A stretch of DNA of 30,009 nt from Gammaproteobacteria bacterium UBA7803 (GTDB lineage: Bacteria; Pseudomonadota; Gammaproteobacteria; Pseudomonadales; Azotimanducaceae): NCBI GenBank assembly GCA_002480525.1, contig DLCH01000064.1, positions 2,486-32,494 of the forward strand, given 5' to 3'. This document shows, one piece after another, positions 21,451 to 29,478 of the stretch (its first letter is position 1; every line of letters starts with the position of its first letter). A model generated the notes under the pieces. The model was given only the letters and a program-made list of their open reading frames with translations, had not been told where the DNA came from and made no database searches. The position numbers were made by a program, and so were the translations under genes.

Positions 21451-22601
21451 GCCGGCGGCATGGGCTTGCCGAAGTGGTAGCCCTGCAGAACGTCGCACCC
21501 GAGTTCCCTGAGCACGTCGGCCGTGGCCGTGTCTTCGACGCCTTCCGCCACCACCCGCATCGAGAAGGCATGGGACAGCGCCACCATGGCGCGGATGATG
21601 TCCCGGTTGCGGCTGCCTTCGGTGAGGCCGGTGACGAACGTCCGGTCGATCTTCAGCTCGTCGAGGGCCAGGTCCCGCAGGTACGCGAGTGACGAGTAGC
21701 CGGTGCCGAAGTCGTCGATGGCAATGCGGACGCCCATGTCGCGCAGCGTCCGCAGCATGGCCATGGCGGCCTCCGGGTCGTTCAGCATGACCTCCTCGGT
21801 GACCTCCAGGGTCAGGCGGCCGGGCGCCAGGTCGTGGATGCTCAGGGCATCGCCGATCACCACCGGCAGTTCCCCGTCGCAGACCAGGTCCGGCGGCACG
21901 TTGACCGCCACGCCGACCCCGTCGGGCCAGCCGGCACAGGCCGCCACCGCGGATTTGATCGCCATCCAGCACAGCGACCTGCGGCTGTGGGGGTCGTCCA
22001 GAAACGGCAGGAACCGGTCCGGACCGAGCAGCCCGTCCTCGGGATGCAGCCAGCGCATCAGGCCTTCCGCCCCGACCACGTTGCCGTAGCCGGCGTGGAC
22101 CTTGGGCTGGAAGAACAGCAGGAACTCACCGCGCGCCAGGCCCTTCTCGACCTCGCGGGTGCGCCGCAGGGTCTCCTGCTCCATCTCGCAGCTCACCTCG
22201 TGGCGCACGACGAACACATGACCGCGCCGGCGCGCCTCGCGCAGCCCGGACTCGGCGATGCGGATCCGCTGATCCATGCTGCGGGCCGCGGCCGACGGCG
22301 GCACGAAGGCGGCGTGCACCTCGGGGCGCACGTCCTTGTCCACCAGGTGCACCGGCGAGCGGAACAACCGGGTGAGCTTGGCTCCGGCCAGCTCGATCTG
22401 ATTGGCGTCCTCGACGTTGTTGAGCAGCACGCAGGCCTTGCCGGGCGACACCTCCATGATGCGGTCCGCCGGGCGGGCCAGACGGCCGACCCGCTGTTTG
22501 AACTCGGCCAGCAGCATGTCGCGGCTCGCCGCGCCGAGCGCATCGCCGACGAGGTCGGCGTTTTCCAGCGAAATCAGCGCCAGCGTGGTGGGCGCGGCCA
22601 T
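21363..22601 (-). CDS. cyclic-di-GMP phosphodiesterase-type protein: degenerate GGDEF plus EAL
   Basis: A 412-residue cytoplasmic protein. Residues 1-100 look like a GGDEF fold that has lost the GGDEF motif (RIMEVSPGKACVLL in its place). Residues 150-395 are an EAL domain that would hydrolyse c-di-GMP. The name-giving motif reads EGL (Glu179-Gly-Leu in AEGLMRW), but the metal and catalytic residues are present: Asn234, Glu266 (LEVTEE), Asp296-Asp297 (IDDFGTGYSS), Lys317 (ELKIDR), Glu353 (AEGVED) and Gln373 (LQGYHFGKP). It is therefore probably active despite the A-to-G change. It starts 16 nt after the HD-GYP gene, with AGGA 8 nt before the ATG, and forms an operon with it. Its 3' end overlaps the opposing YdjM-type gene by 88 nt. 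Confidence 0.9.
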   Translation of the reverse strand: MAAPTTLALISLENADLVGDALGAASRDMLLAEFKQRVGRLARPADRIMEVSPGKACVLLNNVEDANQIELAGAKLTRLFRSPVHLVDKDVRPEVHAAFVPPSAAARSMDQRIRIAESGLREARRRGHVFVVRHEVSCEMEQETLRRTREVEKGLARGEFLLFFQPKVHAGYGNVVGAEGLMRWLHPEDGLLGPDRFLPFLDDPHSRRSLCWMAIKSAVAACAGWPDGVGVAVNVPPDLVCDGELPVVIGDALSIHDLAPGRLTLEVTEEVMLNDPEAAMAMLRTLRDMGVRIAIDDFGTGYSSLAYLRDLALDELKIDRTFVTGLTEGSRNRDIIRAMVALSHAFSMRVVAEGVEDTATADVLRELGCDVLQGYHFGKPMPPAQFEELLAGGAAPLPAGRRASPAARQTGA

Positions 22602-22617
22602 GGCCGGGGTCCTGTCA

Positions 22618-23817
22618 TCAGAGGAAGAACTCGTCGGGATGGACGCCGTGGGCGCCTTCGTGCAGCTCCGCGCGGATCCACAGCTCCGCCTGGCCCGGCG
22701 GCTGGGCGCTGAGGTCCACGACCTGAAGCTGCCGGTAGCGGCGCTTGGCCGCGTCCAGCACCAGCATCACCCGGGGCTTCAGCCGCCGCGCTTCGTTCTG
22801 GGACACGACGATGCCCACCTCGCCGCTGGACAGCTCCACCAGCGCGCCGGTGGGGAACAGGCCGATGGCCTGGATGAACTGCTCGACCAGCTCGCGCTGA
22901 AACCGCGTGGACTCACCGTCCCACAGTTCCTGCATGGCCTCGAAGGAGGTCCGGCTGGGCGCGTGGGGGCGCGGCGTGATCATGGCGTCGTAGGCGTCCA
23001 CCAGGCCGGCGATCCGCGCCAGCAGCGGGATGTCGTGGCCGGCCAGGCCGGACGGATAGCCGGAGCCGTCGAATCGCTCGTGATGATTGGCCACCACGTC
23101 GACGCAGCGGGCGTCCACGCCGGCATCCACCACCAGCTTGATGCTGTGGTCGACGTGCTGACGCACCTCCGCCATCTCCGCCGGGCTGAGCGCGCCGGGC
23201 TTGTTCATCGGGTCGAGCGACAGCCGGGTCATGCCCACGTCGACCAGCGACGCCCCCAGCGCCAGCGCGCCCAGATCGCCCGCCGGCAGCCCGAGATGCT
23301 TGCCGAGCACGGCCGCCCAGACCGCGTTGCACAGGCTGTGGTCGTAGAGATACTGGCCGTGCCGGCGGATGCGCACCAGTGCGGCCACGGCATGACTGTC
23401 CTGCAGCACGCGCTTGACCAGCGCGTCGACGGCGCCCCGCATCGCCTCCACTTCCAGCGTGCCGCCGCGTTCGAGCTGGCCGAACACCTTGCGGATGGCG
23501 CGGTCGGCAGTCTCGATGTCGGCGGTGGCGGCCTTGGTGAATTCCGCCGGCAGCAGCTCCAGGGAGGTTTCACGGTCGCCGCCGCGGGCCTCGGACCGGG
23601 CCGGCGCCGCCAGGGCCACCCGCCGGGCCGGGTCGATGCGCACGGTCTGGCAGAACCGGCACACCATCTCGATGTCGCGCCGGTTCTGGACGTTGAAGCC
23701 CTGCAGGGCGAACGGGGTCTCCTCCCACGGCCGGTCCAGCGCGGCCACGAACATGCCCGGTTCCAGCGCACGGGCGGGAATCTCCAGGTAGATATCTAGG
23801 CCGGAAACCGCATTCAT
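22618..23817 (-). CDS. DUF3391-HD-GYP domain protein with degenerate HD site
   Basis: A 399-residue protein. Residues 7-75 resemble the DUF3391 head that often precedes HD-GYP. The HD-GYP core spans about 155-310, a domain that cleaves c-di-GMP with a metal centre. HHERFDGSGYPSGL (245-258) and VDAYDAM (273-279) are intact. The HD dyad, normally LLHDIGK, reads LVDVGMTRL, so His is Val192 and the catalytic Lys is Met196. The first His (His160) and His221 remain. The protein may bind c-di-GMP without cleaving it, and may regulate the EAL protein in the next gene. Start ATG 23817 is chosen because LDIYLEIPA follows as in the family; no clear ribosome site, and TAATAT at 23830-23825 hints at a very short leader. 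Confidence 0.85.
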   Translation of the reverse strand: MNAVSGLDIYLEIPARALEPGMFVAALDRPWEETPFALQGFNVQNRRDIEMVCRFCQTVRIDPARRVALAAPARSEARGGDRETSLELLPAEFTKAATADIETADRAIRKVFGQLERGGTLEVEAMRGAVDALVKRVLQDSHAVAALVRIRRHGQYLYDHSLCNAVWAAVLGKHLGLPAGDLGALALGASLVDVGMTRLSLDPMNKPGALSPAEMAEVRQHVDHSIKLVVDAGVDARCVDVVANHHERFDGSGYPSGLAGHDIPLLARIAGLVDAYDAMITPRPHAPSRTSFEAMQELWDGESTRFQRELVEQFIQAIGLFPTGALVELSSGEVGIVVSQNEARRLKPRVMLVLDAAKRRYRQLQVVDLSAQPPGQAELWIRAELHEGAHGVHPDEFFL

Positions 23818-23965
23818 GCTGACAATATTAGTTGCCCCCCGCGCGGCACCGCTGCCCCGGTGGACGCTTTGAGACACGGTTCACACCCCCGTCGAGACGC
23901 CGCCGCCCGTGCGATTCGGCCGGCGATCCCGCAGAATGGCCGCTGGCCAGGGGGAGCACCGGGAT

Positions 23966-25480
23966 TTGACCAGCGAGGCACCTGACAGCGAGGCGCAGAC
24001 GCGCCCGGCGAGCGTCGCCGACGTCGCCATCACCATCGGCATCACCGTCAGCCTGCTGGCCCTGTCGGTGGCCATGTTCGGCAGCGATTCCTCCAGCGGC
24101 GCCAACCAGATCGCCCTGGTCATCGGCGCCGTGCTCGCCACCGGCGTGGGCATCAAGAACGGCCACCGCTGGAACGTCATCGAGCGCAACATCGTGGACG
24201 GTATCGCCACCGCCATGCCGGCGATCCTGATCCTGTTCTCGGTGGGCAGCCTGATCGGCATGTGGATGCTCTCCGGCACCGTGCCGACGATGATCTACTA
24301 CGGCCTGCTGCTGCTCGACCCGGCGGTGTTCTATCCCGCGAGCTGCCTGCTGTGCGCCATCGTCGCCCTGTCCATCGGCAGCTCCTGGACGGTGGCCAGC
24401 ACCCTCGGCGTGGCGCTGATCGGCGTTGCCACCGCCCTCGGCCTGTCGGTGGAGATCACCGCCGGGGCCGTGATCTCCGGGGCCTACTTCGGCGACAAGA
24501 TGTCACCGCTGTCCGACACCACCAACCTGGCGCCCGCCGTCACCGGCATCGACATCTTCACCCACATCCGCCACATGGTCTGGACCACCACGCCGAGCTT
24601 CCTGTTCGCCCTGGCCGCCTTCGCGCTGATCGGCTGGCGCCAGACCCCCGACGCCGGGGACGTCGGCCTCGAGCAGACCCTGACCCTGCTGCAGGACAAC
24701 TTCGCCATCGGCCCCACCATGCTGCTGCCGGTGGCGCTGGTGGTGTTCCTGGCGGCCCGCAAGGTACCCGCCGTCGCGTCGATTCTGGCCGGCGTGGCGC
24801 TCGGCGCGGTGATCGCGCTGCTGTTTCAGCGCCCGGTGATCGTCGAGTTCGCCAGCGCGCCGGACACCGGCCGCGTCACCGAGCTGTTCAAGGGCGTGTG
24901 GCGGGTGCTGTTCGACGGCTACGCCGCCAGCACCGGCGGCGAGAACCTCGACGCCCTGCTGTCCCGGGGCGGCATGAGCTCCATGCTCAACACGGTGTGG
25001 CTGATCATCACCGCCATGTGCTTCGGCTCGGCCATGGAGAAGGCGGGCATCCTGCAGCGCCTGGTCCAGGGCCTGGTGGCCTTCGCCCGCGGCGTGGGCG
25101 GGCTCATCGCCACCACCGTGGCCACCTGCTTCGGGGTCAACGCCCTGGCGGCGGACCAGTACATGTCCATCGTCATCACGGGCCGCATGTTCCGCGACGA
25201 ATACAAGGCCCGCGGCCTGCATCCCAAGAACCTGTCGCGGGTGCTGGAGGACTCCGGCACCATCACCTCGCCCCTGGTGCCGTGGAACACCTGCGGCGCC
25301 TACATGGCGGCCGCCCTCGGCGTGCCGACCATCGCCTACCTGCCGTTCTGCTTCTTCAACCTGGTGAACCCGTTCGTGTCCATCGCCTACGGCTACACGG
25401 GCTTCAAGATCGAGCCCGCGGAGGACGGTGACTGGGACGACGCCGCGACCGACCGGGCCCCGCAGCGCGCCGACCACTGA
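23966..25480 (+). CDS. nhaC: NhaC-family Na+/H+ antiporter
   Basis: An inner-membrane antiporter of 504 residues with about 11-12 hydrophobic segments. The NhaC family signature is ISGAYFGDKMSPLSDTTNLAP in the middle; the Asp and Ser/Thr residues are ion-site candidates. Later segments include GSAMEKAGILQRL, NALAADQYMSIVITGRMF and LEDSGTITSPLVPWNTCGAY, also typical of NhaC/ArcD-like antiporters. The TTG at 23966 is chosen for its GGGGAG ribosome site 9 nt upstream; an ATG at 23936 adds 10 residues but lacks one. It probably exports Na+ in exchange for H+, although some relatives exchange malate/lactate or amino acids. It is transcribed away from the HD-GYP operon. Confidence 0.85.
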   Translation: MTSEAPDSEAQTRPASVADVAITIGITVSLLALSVAMFGSDSSSGANQIALVIGAVLATGVGIKNGHRWNVIERNIVDGIATAMPAILILFSVGSLIGMWMLSGTVPTMIYYGLLLLDPAVFYPASCLLCAIVALSIGSSWTVASTLGVALIGVATALGLSVEITAGAVISGAYFGDKMSPLSDTTNLAPAVTGIDIFTHIRHMVWTTTPSFLFALAAFALIGWRQTPDAGDVGLEQTLTLLQDNFAIGPTMLLPVALVVFLAARKVPAVASILAGVALGAVIALLFQRPVIVEFASAPDTGRVTELFKGVWRVLFDGYAASTGGENLDALLSRGGMSSMLNTVWLIITAMCFGSAMEKAGILQRLVQGLVAFARGVGGLIATTVATCFGVNALAADQYMSIVITGRMFRDEYKARGLHPKNLSRVLEDSGTITSPLVPWNTCGAYMAAALGVPTIAYLPFCFFNLVNPFVSIAYGYTGFKIEPAEDGDWDDAATDRAPQRADH

Positions 25481-25510
25481 CGCGGCCGGCGGAACGAGCC
25501 TCCGCCCGCG
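25481..25510. terminator. GC-rich hairpin between convergent nhaC and site-2 protease genes
   Basis: The 34-bp gap between the two convergent stops holds GGCGGA (25488-25493) and TCCGCC (25501-25506) with loop ACGAGCC, extended outward by CGCG (25481-25484 / 25507-25510) over an internal bulge. No T-run follows on either strand, so a shared 3'-end function is plausible but weakly supported. Confidence 0.35.
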
Positions 25511-25514
25511 GTGG

Positions 25515-26711
25515 TCAGGGCTCCCCGTCGGCCGGATGCATCAGCGTCCAGCGCAGGATGTCGCCGGCCCGGACCAGGCCGACGACCCGGCCGTCCCTGA
25601 GCACCGCCACCGGCTGATCGCCGACGCTGCCGAGGCGCCGCAGCGCAGCCGTGGCCATCTCGCCCGCCTCCAGGGTATGGGCCTCGTCGAGCCCGGTGGC
25701 AAGCTCCGCCACGGTGACGCTGCGGCGCTGCTCCGGGGCGAGACCGGCCACGTCGCTCCAGGACACCGTGCCCACGTGCCGCCCGTCGTCGACCACGGGC
25801 CAGAGCTGCTGACTGCTGCGCAGCAGGCACTCCTCGACGAACCGCTCGACCGACGTGTCGGCGCTCACGGTCTCGAACCGGGTGCGCATGACGTCGGCCA
25901 GACGGACCGAACGCAGGCTGCGCTCGGTGATCATCTGGGTGTAGCTCGACCGGGCGATGTGGGTGAGGAACCAGCCGATCAGGATCAGCCACAGACCGCC
26001 GAGGTTGCCCAGCCCGAGCACGTTGTAGAACCCGAGCGCGACGATGGCCCAGCCGAACGCCCGCCCGGCGTTGGACGCCAGCCGGGTGGCGCGCACCGCG
26101 TCGCCCGTGATCCACCAGATCAGGGCGCGGAACACCCGGCCCCCGTCCAGCGGAAAGCCCGGCACCAGGTTGAAGATGGCCAGCATCATGTTCACCGAGC
26201 CGAGCCAGATGCAGGCCGTCGCCAGCGGCGACAGGGCCGCCATCGCGGTCTCCGGGTCCTCGGCGAGCCTGGCGAGGGTCTCCTCTCCCATGAGCGCGCC
26301 GGCGACGAACGAGAAGCCGACGCCCAGGGCCATGCTCATCAGCGGCCCCACCACGGCGATCGCGAACTCCTCCCGGGGCGCGCGCGCCTCCGCCTCGATC
26401 TCCGCCATGCCGCCGAACAGGAACAGGGTGATGCGCGGCACGCGGATGCCGAAGCGCCGCGCCATCAGCGAATGGGACAGCTCGTGGGCGAGCAGCGAGG
26501 CGAAGAAGATGACGCCGGCGGAAACCGCCGTGAGCCAGGTGGTCGCCACGGACCAGGACTCGTGCCACTGGGGGAACAGGCCGGCCCCCAGGCTGTAGAC
26601 GATGAGCGCGAAGATGATCAGCACGCTCCAGTCCAGGCGTATCTCGATGCCGAAGATGTCGAACAGCCGGATGCCGGAACGCTCCGCGCCGCCGATCCTG
26701 AGGTCCGTCAT
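25515..26711 (-). CDS. site-2 protease family zinc metalloprotease with CBS pair
   Basis: This 398-residue membrane protein is of the site-2 protease (M50) type with a cytoplasmic C-terminal CBS pair. The zinc site HELSH (76-80) in helix 2 and the distal NLVPGFPLDGGR (181-192) with Asp189 form the catalytic metal centre within membrane helices. About six hydrophobic segments span residues 28-255. Two CBS repeats occupy about 265-320 (VMRTRFETVSADTSVERF) and 335-395 (HTLEAGEMATAALRRL), which in related proteins bind adenine nucleotides. It would cleave transmembrane segments within the membrane; a substrate is not evident. ATG 26711 has a poor ribosome site (GGAAAAAAG). It is separated from coaX by 82 bp with a hairpin, so it may be its own transcript. 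Confidence 0.9.
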   Translation of the reverse strand: MTDLRIGGAERSGIRLFDIFGIEIRLDWSVLIIFALIVYSLGAGLFPQWHESWSVATTWLTAVSAGVIFFASLLAHELSHSLMARRFGIRVPRITLFLFGGMAEIEAEARAPREEFAIAVVGPLMSMALGVGFSFVAGALMGEETLARLAEDPETAMAALSPLATACIWLGSVNMMLAIFNLVPGFPLDGGRVFRALIWWITGDAVRATRLASNAGRAFGWAIVALGFYNVLGLGNLGGLWLILIGWFLTHIARSSYTQMITERSLRSVRLADVMRTRFETVSADTSVERFVEECLLRSSQQLWPVVDDGRHVGTVSWSDVAGLAPEQRRSVTVAELATGLDEAHTLEAGEMATAALRRLGSVGDQPVAVLRDGRVVGLVRAGDILRWTLMHPADGEP

Positions 26712-26770
26712 GGGCTTTTTTCCGCGGTCGGTGTGTCTGGACAGAGAGTATGCAACCCGCCTGCCAGGGT

Positions 26771-26792
26771 AAACCCCGCAGTTGCCGCAGGG
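26771..26792 (-). terminator. weak intrinsic terminator of panB-panC-coaX
   Basis: On the minus strand CCCTGC (26792-26787), loop GGCAACT, then GCGGGG (26779-26774) pair with one T-G wobble, followed by TTT (26773-26771). It starts 2 nt after the coaX stop. The short T-run makes it a weak terminator. Confidence 0.45.
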
Positions 26793-26793
26793 C

Positions 26794-27564
26794 TCAGTCG
26801 TTCAGGCGCAGGGCCTCGCGCAGACCGACCAGGATCAGCTCCGGCACCACGGCGTCGAACAGCTCCTCCTGGTCGAACAGGTGGGAGAAGCCGCCGGTGC
26901 CGATCACCAGGGGCGCCTCTTCGGGAAACGCCTCCGCCGTCATGCGCGCGGTCAGTTCCTTGACCATGCCGACGTTGCTCCAGTAGACGCCGTTCTGGAT
27001 GCTCTCCACCGTGCTCCGTCCGATGGCGCCCTCCGCGGGCACGATCTCCACCGAGGGCAGCTTGGCGGTACGCTCCACCAGGGCCTCCAGGGCCAGCCGC
27101 ACGCCGGGCAGGATGTTGCCGCCGAGGAACTCGCCGCGCTTGCTGATCGCGGTGATGGTCGTGGCGGTGCCGAAGTCGACCACGATCAGGTGCCGGCCCG
27201 GAAACAGGGTCACCGCGCCCAGCGCGTCGGCGATGCGGTCGGCGCCGACCTCTTTCGGGTCCTTGTAGAGGATCTTCAGGCCGGTCTTGACGCCCGGGCG
27301 CAGCACCATCGGCTCGAGGCGGAAGTACTTCTGGCAGCAGGCGCGCAGCGAGTGGAGCATGTCGGGCACCACGGAGCTGAGGGCGATGCGCTCGATGCCC
27401 TTCGGGTCCACCCCGTTCTCCCGCAGCGCCGCGAGCAGGAACACGCCGAGCTCGTCGGACGACGCCCTGGCGGCGCTGGTGCGGCGGAACTGGCAGCGCA
27501 GGCTGTCGCCCTGGTACACGCCGCAGTAGAGCTGGCTGTTGCCGACGTCGAGACAGAGAATCAT
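26794..27564 (-). CDS. coaX: type III pantothenate kinase
   Basis: This enzyme phosphorylates pantothenate to 4'-phosphopantothenate, the first committed step from pantothenate to coenzyme A. The 256-residue protein fits the actin-like type III kinase family: ATP-binding LCLDVGNSQLYCGV with Asp6; RPGVKTGLKILY; EVGADRIADALGA (105-117), whose GADR is the family's hallmark; and VVDFGTATTITAIS (128-141) with Asp130, one catalytic acid. It overlaps the panC stop by 4 nt (ATGA). The overlaps place it last in a panB-panC-coaX unit, so pantothenate is made and phosphorylated by co-translated enzymes. In many relatives coaX pairs with birA instead. Confidence 0.94.
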   Translation of the reverse strand: MILCLDVGNSQLYCGVYQGDSLRCQFRRTSAARASSDELGVFLLAALRENGVDPKGIERIALSSVVPDMLHSLRACCQKYFRLEPMVLRPGVKTGLKILYKDPKEVGADRIADALGAVTLFPGRHLIVVDFGTATTITAISKRGEFLGGNILPGVRLALEALVERTAKLPSVEIVPAEGAIGRSTVESIQNGVYWSNVGMVKELTARMTAEAFPEEAPLVIGTGGFSHLFDQEELFDAVVPELILVGLREALRLND

Positions 27565-28382
27565 GCGTTGACGGCTCCCGGCAGGACGCCCGCGGCGTCG
27601 TCCGACCGGGCCGTCGCCGGCGCAGGCACGTTGTCGATCAGGCGCACGTCCCGCGTCCGCCCGTGGACCGTCACGGCGCCGAACCGGCGGCCATGGCGGG
27701 TCTCCACGTAGTCCACCTCGAATCCCGCCCGGGCGAGCCGTTCGCGGACCGCCGCGTCCGACTCGGGCGAGCGCAGCAGGCAGTGGAAGCGCGGTGCGAG
27801 CCGGCGGCCCTCGGCGTCGAGCAGCGCGTTGCGCGAGCTGAGCGCCAGGCCGTCGGCCTCGCGCACGGTCCGGCAGGGCACGATCTCGGCATCCAGGAAG
27901 AAAGCGTCCGCCATGCCGCGGATCAGCTCGAACTGCTGGTAGTCCTTCTCGCCGAAGTAGGCCCGGTCGGGACGCACCAGGTTCAGCAGCTTCATCACCA
28001 CCGTGAGCACGCCGGTGAAGTGGCCGGGGCGATGGGCGCCGCACAGCTCGCCGCTGAACTCGCCCTCCTCCACCCGGTAGCGGTAGCCGTCGGGGTAGAG
28101 CGCGTCGTAGGTGGGCGTGACGACCACGTCCACACCCAGCTCACGGGCCATGTCCAGGTCCGCCTCCAGGGTCCGCGGGTAGTGCGCCAGATCGTCAGGA
28201 TTGTTGAACTGGGTCGGGTTCAGGTAGATCGACAGCACCGTCACGTCGCACTCGGCGACGCTGCGCTCGATCAGCGAGGCGTGGCCGCGGTGGAGCGCGC
28301 CCATGGTCGGCACGAAGCCGATGCGGCCGGACAGCGCCCGGCGCGCCGCGCGCCAGTCGTCGAGGCTCTCGTAGACCTTCAT
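27561..28382 (-). CDS. panC: pantoate-beta-alanine ligase (pantothenate synthetase)
   Basis: This ligase joins pantoate and beta-alanine with ATP to form pantothenate. The 273-residue protein has the conserved segments IGFVPTMGALHRGHASLI (the HxGH ATP site), NPTQFNNPDDLAHYPR, FTGVLTVVMKLLNLVRPD, FGEKDYQQF and LALSSRNALL with the SSRN motif. The C-terminal domain is somewhat shorter than in E. coli PanC (283 residues) but ends with the expected RLIDNV strand. The ATG overlaps the panB stop by 4 nt and its own stop overlaps coaX. The ARPEV-like linker region looks normal, with no missing catalytic motif. panD (aspartate decarboxylase) is absent here, so beta-alanine must come from elsewhere. 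Confidence 0.95.
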   Translation of the reverse strand: MKVYESLDDWRAARRALSGRIGFVPTMGALHRGHASLIERSVAECDVTVLSIYLNPTQFNNPDDLAHYPRTLEADLDMARELGVDVVVTPTYDALYPDGYRYRVEEGEFSGELCGAHRPGHFTGVLTVVMKLLNLVRPDRAYFGEKDYQQFELIRGMADAFFLDAEIVPCRTVREADGLALSSRNALLDAEGRRLAPRFHCLLRSPESDAAVRERLARAGFEVDYVETRHGRRFGAVTVHGRTRDVRLIDNVPAPATARSDDAAGVLPGAVNA

Positions 28383-29179
28383 GCGTAGGACTCCTCCCGG
28401 GCCGGAAACGCGCCGGACTGCACGTCGGCGTGAAAGCGGTCGACGGCGTCGCGGATGGTGCCGAAGCCATCGGCGTAGTGGCGCAGGAACTTCGGTTTGA
28501 ACTCGGGGTTGGTGCCGAGCATGTCCTGCAGCACCAGCACCTGGCCGTCGGTGGCGACCCCGGCGCCGATGCCGATGGTGGGGACGTCGATGGCGGCGGT
28601 GACGCAGGCGGCCAGCCGGGCCGGCACGCACTCGAGCACCAGCGCGAAGCAGCCGGCGTCGGCCAGGCGGCGGGCCGACTCGACCAGCGCCCGGGCAGCG
28701 GCTTCGTCACGCCCCTGGACCTTGTGGCCGCCGAAGCCGTGGACGGCCTGGGGCGTCAGACCGAGATGCCCCATCACCGGCACGCCGGACTCGACGATGT
28801 GGGCGACGAGGTCGAGCTGACCCGCCTCCCCTTCGATCTTGATGGCGTTGGCGCCGGCCTGCATGAGCGCCTGGACCGCGTCCATCGCCGGCTCCAGCCC
28901 CTTGCGCACCGACAGGAACGGCATGTCGCCGACGATGAACTTGTCCGGCGCGCCGCGGGCCACGGCCCGGGTATGGAGCGCCATGAGCTCGACGTCGGCG
29001 TGCACCGTGGAGTCGAAGCCGTGCATCACCATGGCGAGGCTGTCGCCCACCAGCAGGGCGTCGACGTCGCTGCGGTTGAGAAGCTGGGCCGACCAGAAGT
29101 CGTAGCAGGTGACCATCGAGATGCGGCGGTTACCGCCCTTCATGGCCTTGAGGTCGAGAACGTTCAGCGGCTTTCCCAT
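28379..29179 (-). CDS. panB: 3-methyl-2-oxobutanoate hydroxymethyltransferase
   Basis: This enzyme makes ketopantoate from 2-oxoisovalerate and 5,10-methylene-THF, the first step of pantothenate synthesis. The 266-residue TIM-barrel protein carries LLVGDSLAMVMHGFDSTV with the metal-binding Asp, FIVGDMPFLSV, ANAIKIEGE, VPVMGHLGLTPQAVHGFGGHKVQG, CFALVLECVP and TIGIGAGVATDGQVLVLQDMLG, all PanB signatures. The ATG at 29179 has GGAGGA 4 nt upstream; an earlier TTG or ATG at 29197/29191 lies on or beyond that ribosome site. It is the first gene of the panB-panC-coaX set. I did not find a convincing promoter in the 300 bp upstream. Confidence 0.95.
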   Translation of the reverse strand: MGKPLNVLDLKAMKGGNRRISMVTCYDFWSAQLLNRSDVDALLVGDSLAMVMHGFDSTVHADVELMALHTRAVARGAPDKFIVGDMPFLSVRKGLEPAMDAVQALMQAGANAIKIEGEAGQLDLVAHIVESGVPVMGHLGLTPQAVHGFGGHKVQGRDEAAARALVESARRLADAGCFALVLECVPARLAACVTAAIDVPTIGIGAGVATDGQVLVLQDMLGTNPEFKPKFLRHYADGFGTIRDAVDRFHADVQSGAFPAREESYA

Positions 29180-29478
29180 GGCTTCCTCCATGGGCAAGCG
29201 GACTCGAGGGATACCTTCAGCGGGAGAGGACCCAGCCGCCGTCGCAGCAGCGAACCCGGCGACGGGCGCTGAGCGCCGTGACGACGACGTTGCGGAAATG
29301 CGAGACGGCGCTGCATGTCGGGTACCTGTCCACCTTCGGGGATCAAGTCCACCTGCCTGAGTTGAATCCGTTACACTCGCCGGGCGAGCTCGTCAGTCGC
29401 GGTCCGCCTCCATTGATGACGGCCGCGGGCGGAAAGTACGTCAAGCTCGCGGGGATGTCCACTGTCAGGGAGGGGTTC
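29180..29478. other. 299-bp divergent intergenic region panB / amidohydrolase
   Basis: No gene is supported here. The only notable structure is a near-palindrome GGCGCT-G-AGCGCC (29265-29277), which can form a short hairpin. TACACT at 29372-29377 is a moderate -10 hexamer toward the amidohydrolase but lacks a -35 at the proper spacing. I see nothing firm for the panB direction. Confidence 0.5.

Noticed and set aside
19545..21692. 715-codon plus-strand frame running through the NSS and YdjM-type genes
   Set aside because: Arg/Gly/Pro/Ala-rich shadow frame; the neighbouring frames have membrane and hydrolase signatures.
29164..29352. Small minus-strand open frame upstream of panB
   Set aside because: Overlaps the panB start, is Arg/Pro-rich and has no ribosome site or recognisable similarity.
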